In this document: positions 47,721-57,184 of the stretch, piece by piece
Numbering within the stretch: the stretch's first letter is position 1
Layout of the letters: each line of letters starts with the position of its first letter
Origin: Jeotgalibaca porci
GTDB taxonomy: Bacteria > Bacillota > Bacilli > Lactobacillales > Aerococcaceae
NCBI RefSeq assembly: GCF_011299095.1
Contig: NZ_CP049889.1
Location: forward strand, 2,234,200-2,298,199
Reading direction: 5' to 3'
DNA: 64,000 nt
Made by a program: the position numbers and the translations under genes
Notes under the pieces: generated by a model
Database searches by the model: none
What the model was told of the DNA's origin: nothing
Seen by the model: the letters and a program-made list of their open reading frames with translations, nothing else

Positions 47721-47744
47721 TCTCTTGTTTTCGTCTTTTTTTGT
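47705..47744 (+). terminator. Terminator of the comG operon
   Basis: AAAAAGATGAAAAC (47705-47718) pairs with GTTTTCGTCTTTTT (47728-47741) with one G-U pair, then a T-run. The left arm overlaps the comGG stop. Confidence 0.75.
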
Positions 47745-47812
47745 CTCTAAAAGGCTAGTTTAAAGATTTTTTGTTGGAGTGACGTGGTTTTTTTCCTCAA
47801 TGTCATTTTTTT

Positions 47813-47821
47813 TGCTATAAT
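47813..47821 (+). promoter_or_regulatory. Extended -10 promoter of pepP-efp operon
   Basis: TGC-TATAAT at 47813-47821 after a T-rich tract; about 40 bases before the pepP TTG. Confidence 0.5.
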
Positions 47822-47862
47822 AGATAGGAATGATTTCTGAAAGACGAAAGGAAGTTACTACT

Positions 47863-48924
47863 TTGAACAGATTATCAAAACTACAAGCCGTATTAATTGA
47901 AGAAGAATTGGATGCAATCCTTGTAACAAGTCCCTATAACCTTCGCTATGTTTCTAATTTCACTGGAACAGCTGGTTTGGCTTTGGTTACGCAAGAAAAA
48001 GCATTTTTTATCACTGATTTCCGTTATACGAAGCAGGCAGCAGATCAAGCAAAAGGATTTGAAGTGCTTCGTCATGTGGGACCAATCTTCAAAGAAGTTG
48101 CAAGATTGGTAGACGAACTTAAGATTACAACATTGGGCTTTGAAGATGCTTATGTATCTTTCAGAAGCTATGATGAATTAGAAGCATTGGTAGCAAGTGA
48201 TTTAGTTCCAGCATCAGGAATCATTGAAGAATTACGTGAAGTAAAAGATGCAGAGGAAATAGCTACGATTAAGGCCGCATGTGCGATTTCTGACGCAGCA
48301 TTCACGTATATCTTGGATCATATTAAACCAGGCGTAAAAGAAATCGATATTGCAAATAAGCTGGACTTCTTTATGCGTGAAAAAGGAGCAACAGGTGTTT
48401 CTTTTGAGACTATTGTTGCGAGTGGTTACCGTTCCGCAATGCCACACGGCGTAGCAAGTGAAAAAGTGATTGAACAAGGCGATTTTGTAACACTTGATTT
48501 TGGTTGCTACTATAAAGGTTATGTCAGCGATATGACACGTACTGTTTCAGTGGGTGAACCGGATCCTAAGTTGAAAGAAATATATGCGATTGTTCTGGAA
48601 GCGCAATTGCGGGTAAATGCCGCAGTGAAAGCAGGTATGACTGGGATTGAAGTCGATAGCGTTGCTCGTGACTACATCACTGAAAAAGGTTATGGCGAAA
48701 ACTTTGGACATTCTAATGGACATGGTATTGGTCTTGAAATTCATGAAGGACCAAATACGTCACAGAAAGCACCTAAAACGTTGGTTCCTAACAATGTGAT
48801 TACAAATGAGCCCGGTATTTATATCGAAGGTCTTGGCGGCGTTCGTATCGAGGATGACTTATTAATCACTGAAAATGGAAACGAAATATTAACCTTTTCA
48901 CCAAAAGAACTAATAATTCTATAA
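47863..48924 (+). CDS. pepP: Xaa-Pro aminopeptidase (M24 family, PepP type)
   Basis: A 353-residue creatinase-like peptidase that removes an N-terminal residue before proline. Metal ligands lie in LDFGCYYKGYVSDMTRT, GHSNGHGIGLEIHE and ITNEPGIYI, with VRIEDD last. The start is taken as TTG 47863 behind GAAAGGAAG; the ATG at 47830 has no spacing to a ribosome-binding site. It is followed by efp, a conserved pairing in Firmicutes. Confidence 0.94.
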   Translation: MNRLSKLQAVLIEEELDAILVTSPYNLRYVSNFTGTAGLALVTQEKAFFITDFRYTKQAADQAKGFEVLRHVGPIFKEVARLVDELKITTLGFEDAYVSFRSYDELEALVASDLVPASGIIEELREVKDAEEIATIKAACAISDAAFTYILDHIKPGVKEIDIANKLDFFMREKGATGVSFETIVASGYRSAMPHGVASEKVIEQGDFVTLDFGCYYKGYVSDMTRTVSVGEPDPKLKEIYAIVLEAQLRVNAAVKAGMTGIEVDSVARDYITEKGYGENFGHSNGHGIGLEIHEGPNTSQKAPKTLVPNNVITNEPGIYIEGLGGVRIEDDLLITENGNEILTFSPKELIIL

Positions 48925-48989
48925 TTCATAGCTAGATAGCCTTGAAATGTGTTAAAATTAAGCAAAATGATGTCTCAGGAGGATTTATT

Positions 48990-49550
48990 ATGATTTCAGT
49001 AAACGATTTTAAAACAGGTCTTACAATCGAATTAGATGGTGGCTTATGGAAAGTTATCGACTTCCAACATGTTAAGCCAGGTAAAGGAGCAGCTTTTGTA
49101 CGCTCTAAACTAAAAAATCTACGTTCTGGTGCCGTACAGGAAAAAACATTCCGTGCCGGTGAAAAAGTTGGCCGTGCGCACATTGAGAACCGTAAAATGC
49201 AATACCTATATGCAACACCTGATTCTTATGTATTCATGGATACAGATAACTATGAACAAGTTGAGTTGCAAGCAGTCCAAATCGAAGACGAACTAAACTA
49301 CCTATTGGAAAATATGGAAGTTCATTTGATTATGTACGGAGATGAAACATTAGGTGTTTCACTACCAAATACAGTAACATTACTTGTAGAAGAAACAGAA
49401 CCAGGTATCAAAGGAGATACTGCTTCAGGTGGCTCTAAGCCAGCTAAGATGGAAACAGGATTGATGGTTAACGTACCGTTCTTCGTTAATGCAGGTGATA
49501 AACTAGTTATTAATACAGAAGATGGTTCATACGTATCACGTGGTCAATAA
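48990..49550 (+). CDS. efp: Elongation factor P
   Basis: Relieves ribosomes stalled at polyproline. The N-terminal KOW domain with [18 protein letters not shown] is followed by two OB domains, ending [16 protein letters not shown]. The modified loop has Lys at the GKGAAF position. ATG 48990 follows AGGAGG; the product is 186 residues. The open frame starting at 48942 is longer but unsupported. Confidence 0.97.
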   Translation: MISVNDFKTGLTIELDGGLWKVIDFQHVKPGKGAAFVRSKLKNLRSGAVQEKTFRAGEKVGRAHIENRKMQYLYATPDSYVFMDTDNYEQVELQAVQIEDELNYLLENMEVHLIMYGDETLGVSLPNTVTLLVEETEPGIKGDTASGGSKPAKMETGLMVNVPFFVNAGDKLVINTEDGSYVSRGQ

Positions 49551-49573
49551 TGATTGAAGAGGAGTTGAATAAT

Positions 49574-49996
49574 GTGGAAGAAGTAAATATTCCTTTGGAA
49601 GACAAACATGTAGGCCAAGGTGCTATTGAGATTGCTCCAGAAGTATTGGAAATCATCTCAGGTATTACAGTGAATGAAATCGACGGTGTCTATGGGATGC
49701 AAGGCTCATTCAAAAGTGGAGTGAACGAACTATTGGGACGTTCTTCTCACAACAAAGGCATTTACTTAAACAGTACGGACAACGGCTTATCTATAGATGT
49801 CTATTGCTACCTTAAATATGGTGCTTCTGTACCGAAAGTAGCACTTGAAATGCAAACAAAAATCAAAGAGCAAATTCTTTTTATGAGTGATTTAGAAATC
49901 AATCATATTAATGTACATGTTGTAGGCCTTGTTACTCCTAGGGAAGTTGAAAAACATAGAGCTTCTCTAGCTAAAGGAATGGAGGACCAAGCGTGA
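49574..49996 (+). CDS. Asp23/Gls24 family envelope stress protein (YqhY-like)
   Basis: A protein of about 140 residues. VEEVNIPLED leads to GAIEIAPEVLEIISGITVNEIDG, the Asp23 family start. YqhY of Bacillus lies next to accB/accC and nusB and affects acetyl-CoA carboxylase; here it precedes nusB. GTG 49574 has AGAGGAG nine bases ahead; ATG 49550, overlapping the efp stop, would give 148 residues and cannot be excluded. Confidence 0.88.
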   Translation: MEEVNIPLEDKHVGQGAIEIAPEVLEIISGITVNEIDGVYGMQGSFKSGVNELLGRSSHNKGIYLNSTDNGLSIDVYCYLKYGASVPKVALEMQTKIKEQILFMSDLEINHINVHVVGLVTPREVEKHRASLAKGMEDQA

Positions 49997-50442
49997 CCTT
50001 TCCTTTATTAAATAGGCATCAAATTAGAGAAAAGGCATTGCAAGCTATTTTCCAAATCCGATCAAATCAAGAACTAGAACGTGATGAGGCAATCGCTATG
50101 GCATTGCTGAGTGATATAGAAGAAGATGTTGACGCTGGTTCAATTCCAACATACCCTTACCTAGAACAATTGGTAGACGGAGTGTTAGATAATGAAGTTG
50201 CCATTAACGAAAGAATTCAACCATTCTTAAAAAAATGGACAATGAACCGTTTAGCAAAAGCAGATGTCATTATTCTTCAAATCGCAACTTATGAAATAGC
50301 TTTTTCAGAAAAATCAGATGTGCCGCAAACAGTAGCACTGAATGAAGCAATTGAATTAGCTAAAGCTTACTGCGACGATAGTTCGCGTAAATTCATCAAT
50401 GCGGTTCTTTCGAATCTACTTAAAGAAATTCAAAACCCTTAA
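49993..50442 (+). CDS. nusB: Transcription antitermination factor NusB
   Basis: Binds boxA RNA with NusE during rRNA transcription. NRHQIREKALQAIFQI opens the helical fold and ETVALNEAIELAKAYCDDSSRKFINAVL (split) is the conserved C-terminal block. The GTG start at 49993 overlaps the yqhY-like stop, and GGAGGA lies upstream. Length 149 residues. Confidence 0.95.
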   Translation: MTFPLLNRHQIREKALQAIFQIRSNQELERDEAIAMALLSDIEEDVDAGSIPTYPYLEQLVDGVLDNEVAINERIQPFLKKWTMNRLAKADVIILQIATYEIAFSEKSDVPQTVALNEAIELAKAYCDDSSRKFINAVLSNLLKEIQNP

Positions 50443-50468
50443 TGAGTTAATCATTAGGGTTTTTCTTT
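50432..50468 (+). terminator. Terminator of the efp-nusB operon
   Basis: AAAACCCTTAATGA pairs with TCATTAGGGTTTTT (one bulge), followed by CTTTT; it overlaps the end of nusB. Confidence 0.8.
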
Positions 50469-50538
50469 TGGTCTATGCTACTTTGGTAGTGTCTGACATT
50501 ATGATAGAATAAAGAAAAACTCAGGAAGTGAGACGAAT

Positions 50539-51384
50539 ATGGAGACACAATTATTAGAAGGAAAAAAATTAGCTGAAAAAATGCAATCAGAAATGAAAGT
50601 GCGCGTTAATTCTTTGCTTGAAAAAGGAAAGATTCCTGGGTTAACCGTTCTTTTAGTTGGAGAAGATAAAGCAAGTCAGGTATATGTGCGCAATAAAGAA
50701 AGACAAGCTACTAAAGTCGGTATAAAATCTGAAATCATCCGTTTACCAGAAACGATTAGCGAAGCGGCATTGATAGAGCAGGTCGAACAGCTAAATGAAG
50801 ATGCATCCGTACATGGTATTTTAGTACAATTACCACTTCCTAAACATATTAATGAACAGGAAGTTTTAAGGAAAATTGATTATTCCAAAGACGTAGATGG
50901 GTTCCATCCTATGAACATGGGAAATTTTTTGTTGGGAAATGCGAGTGCTTTACCATGCACTCCTTACGGCATTATGGAATTATTGAAAGCCTATGATATC
51001 TCTCTAGAAGGTAAAAATGCCTTAGTCATTGGTCGAAGTAATATTGTTGGGAAACCAATGGCACTCATGTTGATGGAAAAGAATGCGACGATAACGATTG
51101 CCCATTCTAAAACTAAAAATCTTAAAGAGTTGGCACAACAAGCGGATGTTCTTGTTGCAGCCATCGGCAGAGGCCATATGATTACCGGCGAATTTATTAA
51201 GCCTGGTGCTGTTGTGATTGATGTCGGAATGAACCGTGATGAAGCAGGGAAACTTATTGGTGATGTAGATACTGCGTCAGTGATGGGGATTGCAAGTTAT
51301 GTAACGCCTGTACCAGGCGGTGTAGGTCCGATGACGATTACCATGTTATTAGACCAAACAATTAAAAAAGTAGAAGCAGAGTGA
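50539..51384 (+). CDS. folD: Methylenetetrahydrofolate dehydrogenase / cyclohydrolase FolD
   Basis: Interconverts methylene-THF, methenyl-THF and formyl-THF. The catalytic segment [17 protein letters not shown] (Tyr and Lys), [12 protein letters not shown], and the NADP site [16 protein letters not shown] are all present; the C-terminal [14 protein letters not shown] is typical. Length 281 residues. First gene of a long operon to recN. Its location next to xseA is conserved in Bacillus. Confidence 0.97.
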   Translation: METQLLEGKKLAEKMQSEMKVRVNSLLEKGKIPGLTVLLVGEDKASQVYVRNKERQATKVGIKSEIIRLPETISEAALIEQVEQLNEDASVHGILVQLPLPKHINEQEVLRKIDYSKDVDGFHPMNMGNFLLGNASALPCTPYGIMELLKAYDISLEGKNALVIGRSNIVGKPMALMLMEKNATITIAHSKTKNLKELAQQADVLVAAIGRGHMITGEFIKPGAVVIDVGMNRDEAGKLIGDVDTASVMGIASYVTPVPGGVGPMTITMLLDQTIKKVEAE

Positions 51385-51393
51385 GGTGGTTAA

Positions 51394-52737
51394 GTGAGCA
51401 CCCAACAATATTTAACAGTAACAGCTTTAACAAAGTATATTAAACGTAAATTTGATGCCGATCCTTATTTGGAACGTGTTTTCTTAACCGGTGAAATATC
51501 GAACTATCGCAAAAGACCGAACCATCAATATTTCAGCTTGAAAGATGACAATTCGGTCATTTCAGCTGTTATGTACCGTGGGGAGTTTAATCGCCTTAAG
51601 TTCAATCTAGAAGAAGGTATGAAAGTACTGATTGTTGGACGTGTGAATGTATACGAACCAAGTGGGAGCTATAATATCGTCGTCGAACATATGGAACCAG
51701 ATGGCGTAGGTGCTTTGTATCAAGCCTATACGGAACTTAAAGAGCGATTAGCCAAAGAAGGACTCTTTAGTCTGCCGAAAAAAGCATTGCCAGCCTATCC
51801 TAAAAAAATCGCGATTGTCACAAGCCCGAGTGGTGCAGTCATTAAAGACATCATTACCACTGTAAAAAGACGTTATCCGATTGTGCAGTTAGTACTGTAC
51901 CCAACTGTCGTACAAGGAAAAGACTCGGTTAGGAGTATTGTTACCAATCTAAAGCGTATCAACAAGGAAGAAGACTATGATTTAGTTATTATTGGTCGGG
52001 GTGGTGGCTCCATTGAAGACTTGTGGTCATTCAATGAAGAAGCAGTCATTCGCCAATTGGTCGCAATGACGATTCCAGTTATCTCTTCGGTAGGCCACGA
52101 AACAGATACGACGCTATCAGATCTTGTAGCGGATGTTCGTGCTGCTACCCCAACCGCAGCAGCAGAACTTTCGGTTCCAGTTATGACAGAAGTTCTTTTA
52201 ACCATTCAAAAAGAACAACAACGTCTATACCAGGCGACTCGTAATAAAGTGATTGTAAAAAATGAGAAATTGAACCGTCTCATGCACTCTTACGTATTTA
52301 GACAACCGCAACGCTTATACGAGGCACATTTAGTGCGTATCGATCATTTAAATACGAATCTACAGAGTGTCATGACAAAAATGATGGAAAAACAAAAAAG
52401 TCAGCACCAACGCTTAAATCTCCAACTGCAAAATGTGAATCCTCTATCTGAAGTGCAACTATTAAGTAAGATGTGGAAAACGCATGATGATGACTTACAC
52501 GATGCAATGACACGCTACATGGAGCATAAGAAGCAAACGTTGACACAAAACATGCTCTCATTAGATATGTTGAGTCCTCTCAAGATTATGAGTCGAGGGT
52601 ATGCGTATGTGCGGACTGACGCGGGTATAATAAAATCAATCAATGAAGTTAAAGTAGACGAAACAGTCACAATCCATTTATTGGATGGACAAGTAGATGC
52701 TACTATCACGGATATCAAGGAGAATAAAAATGACTGA
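51394..52737 (+). CDS. xseA: Exodeoxyribonuclease VII large subunit
   Basis: A 447-residue catalytic subunit. The N-terminal OB domain (about 1-100) is followed by KIAIVTSPSGAVIKDIITT and GGGSIEDLWSFNEE, then a long coiled coil. Exo VII degrades single-stranded DNA. GTG 51394 has GAGGTGG ahead; the xseB start lies inside its 3' end. Confidence 0.96.
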   Translation: MSTQQYLTVTALTKYIKRKFDADPYLERVFLTGEISNYRKRPNHQYFSLKDDNSVISAVMYRGEFNRLKFNLEEGMKVLIVGRVNVYEPSGSYNIVVEHMEPDGVGALYQAYTELKERLAKEGLFSLPKKALPAYPKKIAIVTSPSGAVIKDIITTVKRRYPIVQLVLYPTVVQGKDSVRSIVTNLKRINKEEDYDLVIIGRGGGSIEDLWSFNEEAVIRQLVAMTIPVISSVGHETDTTLSDLVADVRAATPTAAAELSVPVMTEVLLTIQKEQQRLYQATRNKVIVKNEKLNRLMHSYVFRQPQRLYEAHLVRIDHLNTNLQSVMTKMMEKQKSQHQRLNLQLQNVNPLSEVQLLSKMWKTHDDDLHDAMTRYMEHKKQTLTQNMLSLDMLSPLKIMSRGYAYVRTDAGIIKSINEVKVDETVTIHLLDGQVDATITDIKENKND

Positions 52738-52963
52738 CAAAGAATTAGAAAATTTATCTTTTGAAGAAGCAATGGCTAAATTAGAAACAATCGTAACAAA
52801 GCTTGAATCCGGAGATGTACCGTTGGAGAGCGCCTTAACAAACTTCCAAGAAGGAATGCTTCTAAGTAAATATTGCCAAGATACCTTAAATAATGCAGAA
52901 CGTACACTGACGAAGATGATTTCTCCTGATGGCACAGTCCAAGATTTTGAAGAAACCAAATAA
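52730..52963 (+). CDS. xseB: Exodeoxyribonuclease VII small subunit
   Basis: A 77-residue helical subunit. NLSFEEAMAKLETIVTKLES is the family signature. ATG 52730 has AAGGAG ahead and overlaps the xseA stop by 8 bases; the longer open frame from 52697 is within xseA. Confidence 0.95.
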   Translation: MTDKELENLSFEEAMAKLETIVTKLESGDVPLESALTNFQEGMLLSKYCQDTLNNAERTLTKMISPDGTVQDFEETK

Positions 52964-52981
52964 CGGATAGTAGGTGTGAGT

Positions 52982-53890
52982 ATGGAAAAAATATTAAACG
53001 ATTATATGCAAGATTTTGAAACATATATGGAAACATGCGTGGATCGTTACGCTGATGATTCTGCAACTTTAAAAGAAGCGATTGCTTATTCTCTATCAAC
53101 AGGTGGAAAGAGATTCCGTCCGCTATTATTAATGGCAGTGGTGCAATTCGGTAAAGGCGAAATGGCTCAGGCATTTTCTTCAGCCGCAGCGCTTGAATGG
53201 ATTCATACGTATTCTTTGATCCATGATGACTTACCAGCCATGGACGATGATAATTTTAGACGTGGTAAACCGACTACTCATAAACAGTTTAATGAAGCAA
53301 TTGCCATTTTAGCGGGGGACAGCATGCTGACAACAGCATTTGGACTTATCCTGGATGATGAAAATCTTCCTATTAATAAACGTGTACAACTGGCAAAAAA
53401 CTTATCTTTTGCAGCTGGACCTAAAGGGATGGTTTCCGGACAGATGGCTGATATTGAAGGGGAAAGTAAAGAATTAACCCTTTTGGAATTGCAACGTATT
53501 CATCAGCAAAAGACTGGAGCTTTAATTGAGTATGCTGTATCAGCAGGTAGTCTGATTGCGGATATTCCGGTTAATGCTTCAACTTCTTTAATGAATTATG
53601 CGAAGCATCTCGGTTTAGCTTATCAAATTCATAACGACTTAAAAGACGTTGTATATGATTCTGACCAATCAGGTAAAGCAGCCGGGAAAGATGCCGAACT
53701 TGAAAAAAATACATATCCTTCAATATTAGGATTAAACAAAGCTATTCAACAACTCGAAGATGTCATTAAAGCAGCTGAAGCTGAAATCAATGAACTATCA
53801 GTTTTTGTGGAATCAAGTGCTTTTGATATGTCGAGCTTAGAAATATTAAAAGAATTACTTGACTACGTGCGAATAGAAACGGGAGCTTAA
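52982..53890 (+). CDS. ispA: Polyprenyl (farnesyl-type) diphosphate synthase
   Basis: A short-chain trans-prenyltransferase of 302 residues that joins IPP units onto DMAPP or GPP. The first Asp-rich motif is HDDLPAMDDDNFRRGKPT and the second HNDLKDVVYD; GGKRFRPLLL binds IPP. The chain length is probably C15 from family placement. The ATG at 52982 has TAGGTG ahead. It lies between xseB and tlyA, as in Bacillus and LAB. Confidence 0.93.
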   Translation: MEKILNDYMQDFETYMETCVDRYADDSATLKEAIAYSLSTGGKRFRPLLLMAVVQFGKGEMAQAFSSAAALEWIHTYSLIHDDLPAMDDDNFRRGKPTTHKQFNEAIAILAGDSMLTTAFGLILDDENLPINKRVQLAKNLSFAAGPKGMVSGQMADIEGESKELTLLELQRIHQQKTGALIEYAVSAGSLIADIPVNASTSLMNYAKHLGLAYQIHNDLKDVVYDSDQSGKAAGKDAELEKNTYPSILGLNKAIQQLEDVIKAAEAEINELSVFVESSAFDMSSLEILKELLDYVRIETGA

Positions 53891-53893
53891 ACA

Positions 53894-54733
53894 ATGGAAA
53901 AGGAACGAATTGATTTACTTGTTGTCCAACAAGGACTGACTGATTCTCGAGAAAAAGCAAAACGCATGGTTATGGCAGGTCAGGTATATGACCAGAATAA
54001 CTTGCGTTATGACAAACCGGGAGAAAAAATTTCAATTGAAACGCAACTCCATATTAAAGGTGAAACACTAAAATATGTCAGTCGCGGTGGATTAAAATTA
54101 GAAAAAGCGTTAAAAGTGTTTAACATTTCGGTAGAGGGAGAAAATGTTTTAGACATCGGCTCCTCTACGGGTGGATTTACTGACGTTGCCTTACAAAACG
54201 GTGCTGCGCACTGTTATGCATTAGACGTTGGAACGAACCAACTGGATTGGAAAATCAGAAATAACGATAAAGTTACGACAATGGAACAAACCAACTTTAG
54301 ATACACGAAACTCGAAGACTTCAAGATGGGTCAGCCAACATTTGCTTGTATGGATGTTTCGTTTATTTCATTGAAGTTAATCTTACCTGCCTTAAAGAAC
54401 ATACTTAAAGAGGGCGGTTCTGCTGTCTCATTAATTAAGCCACAGTTCGAAGCTGGCAAAGATAAAGTAGGTAAAAAAGGAATTGTATCGGATCCACAGG
54501 TTCATGAGGACGTATTAGATGATATTCTCCATTTTGCGAATCAGAACGGATTTGATGTATGTCACTTAGACTTTTCACCCATTACAGGCGGAACGGGAAA
54601 TATTGAATTCTTGGCTCACCTCGTTTCAACCGAGGCAGGTGCTTTAGGCGTAACAGCAGAAGATATTGCTATTCGCTCCGTGATTCAAGAAGCAAATGAA
54701 CAGCTAAAAAATAAAACGATTACCCTTCATTGA
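53894..54733 (+). CDS. tlyA: TlyA-family rRNA 2'-O-methyltransferase / hemolysin-like protein
   Basis: A 279-residue protein with an N-terminal S4 domain (RIDLLVVQQGLTDSREKAKR) and an FtsJ-type methyltransferase domain (VLDIGSSTGGFTDVAL; MDVSFISLKL). TlyA of mycobacteria methylates 16S and 23S rRNA; the target is inferred here. Part of the folD-recN operon, next to recN as in Bacillus (yqxC). The argR gene common in that position is missing. Confidence 0.92.
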   Translation: MEKERIDLLVVQQGLTDSREKAKRMVMAGQVYDQNNLRYDKPGEKISIETQLHIKGETLKYVSRGGLKLEKALKVFNISVEGENVLDIGSSTGGFTDVALQNGAAHCYALDVGTNQLDWKIRNNDKVTTMEQTNFRYTKLEDFKMGQPTFACMDVSFISLKLILPALKNILKEGGSAVSLIKPQFEAGKDKVGKKGIVSDPQVHEDVLDDILHFANQNGFDVCHLDFSPITGGTGNIEFLAHLVSTEAGALGVTAEDIAIRSVIQEANEQLKNKTITLH

Positions 54734-54751
54734 TACATAAGGAGAATTGCC

Positions 54752-56434
54752 ATGTTACAAGAATTAGCAATTAAAAATTTCGCGATCATTGACGCTTTGA
54801 CTATTAGCTTTGATGGCGGTATGACTGTTCTGACAGGAGAAACGGGTGCCGGTAAATCCATTATTATTGATGCTGTTGGCTTATTGGCAGGTGGAAGAGC
54901 AAGTTCAGACTTGATTCGACACGGTGAAAATAAGACGGTCGTTCAAGGGCTATTTGAGATGCCGGATACCCCGTATTTATTTGACTTGATGAATGACTAC
55001 GGTATTACTCCCGATCGTGATCAAGTGGTTCTTCAAAGAGAACTGAGTAACAACGGAAAAAATGTTACCCGCGTAAACGGGACACTTGTAACAGTTGCTG
55101 TTCTACGTGAGATAGCAAGTCATTTAATCGATATCCATGGTCAAAACGAACACCAAGAACTTATGAATCCACAGAAACATTTGTATTTACTGGATCAGTT
55201 TGGTGATGAATCATTAGCTGCTTTATTGCATGCATATGAAGAAAGCTATGCGGAGTATCAACAAATTCAAACAGAACGTTCTAACTTGATGTTGGATGAA
55301 CAGCAAAATATTCAGCGAATTGATTTGCTTACGTTCCAAATTAATGAAATTGAACAGGCCAATTTGACTGATGATAACGAAGAAGCTGCATTGATAGAAG
55401 AGCGTAATCTATTAGCTAACTATCAACGTATTTTACAAGGTCTGACAACTTTATATGCTGTGCTACAAGGTGATGAAGGCAATGTAATTGATCAAGTCGG
55501 TATTGGTTTGGAAGCTATTCAACGCATTGAATCCTTTGGTAAGAATTATCAAGATTTAGCTACCAATATTTCAGAATCATTCTATCAGTTGCAAGATGCA
55601 GCTGCCACAATCCGAAATGAAATGGATGAAATGAGCTACGATGAAGGCCGCTTGAATGAGATTGAGTTACGTTTAGAAACATTAAAACAATTAAAGCGGA
55701 AATATGGTTCTACTATTAAAGAAATAAAGGCTTATTACGAAGCAATTGTGGTTGAACTGGACATGATTTCGAATAAAGAGAGCTATTTGAATCAATTACA
55801 AAAACGCTATGACAAAGCCTACGTTATTTTAATACAAGTGGGAGCAGACTTGACTAAGAAGCGCCGTGAAATGGGTCGGAAACTCGAAATCGAGGTGCAA
55901 AATCAATTGAAAGAGCTGTATATGGACAAGGCAACATTCCAAGTCGTTTTTAAAGAGCAAGAAGCGATTCGTTCCAATGGGCTGCATGACGTTGAATTTT
56001 ACATCGCACCGAACGTAGGGGAACCGCCAAAACCACTTGCCAAGATAGCCAGTGGGGGAGAACTCTCACGGATGATGTTGGCAATGAAGACAATCTTTAC
56101 TCAGACACAAGGGATTACCAGTATCATCTTTGATGAAGTGGATACCGGAGTCAGTGGCAGGGTTGCGCAAGCAATTGCCAATAAAATACATGTGGTATCT
56201 GAACACTCACAAGTATTGTGTATTACGCACTTGGCGCAAGTTGCTGCAATCAGCGATCAACACTTCTTTATTGAAAAAGCAGTTATTGAAGAAAGAACGT
56301 ATACGCACGTTGAGAAGATTACAGGCACAAAACGAACCGCGGAGATTGCCCGTATGTTGGCAGGTACAGAAATTACCGACCTGTCCATTGCTCATGCGGA
56401 GGAACTGCTAAATTTAGCCAAAAAAGAAAAGTAA
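54752..56434 (+). CDS. recN: DNA repair protein RecN
   Basis: An SMC-like ATPase of 560 residues that acts early in double-strand break repair. The Walker A is TGETGAGKSIIIDAVGLL near residue 29, with coiled coils around 160-360 and the signature/Walker B (KIASGGELSRMMLAMKTIF; IIFDEVDTGVSG) in the C-terminal half. The ATG has AAGGAGAA ahead. Last gene of its operon or coupled to the GDPD gene 12 bases later. Confidence 0.97.
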   Translation: MLQELAIKNFAIIDALTISFDGGMTVLTGETGAGKSIIIDAVGLLAGGRASSDLIRHGENKTVVQGLFEMPDTPYLFDLMNDYGITPDRDQVVLQRELSNNGKNVTRVNGTLVTVAVLREIASHLIDIHGQNEHQELMNPQKHLYLLDQFGDESLAALLHAYEESYAEYQQIQTERSNLMLDEQQNIQRIDLLTFQINEIEQANLTDDNEEAALIEERNLLANYQRILQGLTTLYAVLQGDEGNVIDQVGIGLEAIQRIESFGKNYQDLATNISESFYQLQDAAATIRNEMDEMSYDEGRLNEIELRLETLKQLKRKYGSTIKEIKAYYEAIVVELDMISNKESYLNQLQKRYDKAYVILIQVGADLTKKRREMGRKLEIEVQNQLKELYMDKATFQVVFKEQEAIRSNGLHDVEFYIAPNVGEPPKPLAKIASGGELSRMMLAMKTIFTQTQGITSIIFDEVDTGVSGRVAQAIANKIHVVSEHSQVLCITHLAQVAAISDQHFFIEKAVIEERTYTHVEKITGTKRTAEIARMLAGTEITDLSIAHAEELLNLAKKEK

Positions 56435-56446
56435 GGGGATTTCCTG

Positions 56447-57184
56447 ATGCGGACACTTATTTTAGGTCACCGTGGCAGTAAAGGTACTGCGCCGGAAAAT
56501 ACACTCATATCCTTTAAGAAAGCTCTCTTAACAGGGTGTGATGGATTAGAGTTAGATGTTCATCTCTCTAAAGACGGTATACCTGTCGTGATTCATGATG
56601 AAACGGTAGACCGTACTACCAATGCGAAAGGTCTTGTTTCTTCTTTTACATTGAAAGAGTTGAAACAGATGGATGCAGGCAAGTGGTTCAATCGGACCTT
56701 TCAAGGAGAAAAAGTACCCACATTAGAAGAAGTCCTTGTATTATTATCCGAAGAGAACTTTACCGGGCTTTTAAATATTGAACTAAAAACTGATCGCATT
56801 CCGTATGAAAACATTGAAGCAACGGTCTTGAATTTAGTTAAAACCTTTCAACCAGCTTATAAGGTTGTTTATTCAAGTTTTAACTATGAGACTCTTGAGC
56901 GCCTAACAGCGCAAGATGCAAAGGCTGCATTTGGTGTTTTATTTGGAAAAATGGGACTTGAAGCAGATCAACTGTCAAACGGTCTTCCTGTTCAAGCTTG
57001 GCATGGAAGATATACGTTGATTAATCGTATGATTCAGGCGAATAAGAATAAATTGCCCTTACGTTTATGGACCGTTAATAGTTACTTCGATTTAGGTTAC
57101 TGTTTGAGTAAAAAAGTCGATACAATTATTACCGATTATCCAGGAAGAGCAATGAAAGTGAGGAAAAGAATTCAAGGTGAGTAA
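56447..57184 (+). CDS. Glycerophosphodiester phosphodiesterase
   Basis: A 245-residue cytoplasmic GDPD. LGHRGSKGTAPENTLISFKK and LELDVHLSKDGIPVVIHDE carry the catalytic His pair and metal-binding Glu/Asp. Splits glycerophosphodiesters to glycerol-3-phosphate. No signal peptide, so cytoplasmic. The miaA gene overlaps its end by eight bases. Confidence 0.94.
   Translation: MRTLILGHRGSKGTAPENTLISFKKALLTGCDGLELDVHLSKDGIPVVIHDETVDRTTNAKGLVSSFTLKELKQMDAGKWFNRTFQGEKVPTLEEVLVLLSEENFTGLLNIELKTDRIPYENIEATVLNLVKTFQPAYKVVYSSFNYETLERLTAQDAKAAFGVLFGKMGLEADQLSNGLPVQAWHGRYTLINRMIQANKNKLPLRLWTVNSYFDLGYCLSKKVDTIITDYPGRAMKVRKRIQGE

Noticed and set aside
52776..53174. 132-codon open frame on the minus strand across xseB-ispA
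   Set aside because: It overlaps two well-supported genes and has no conserved pattern or ribosome-binding site.
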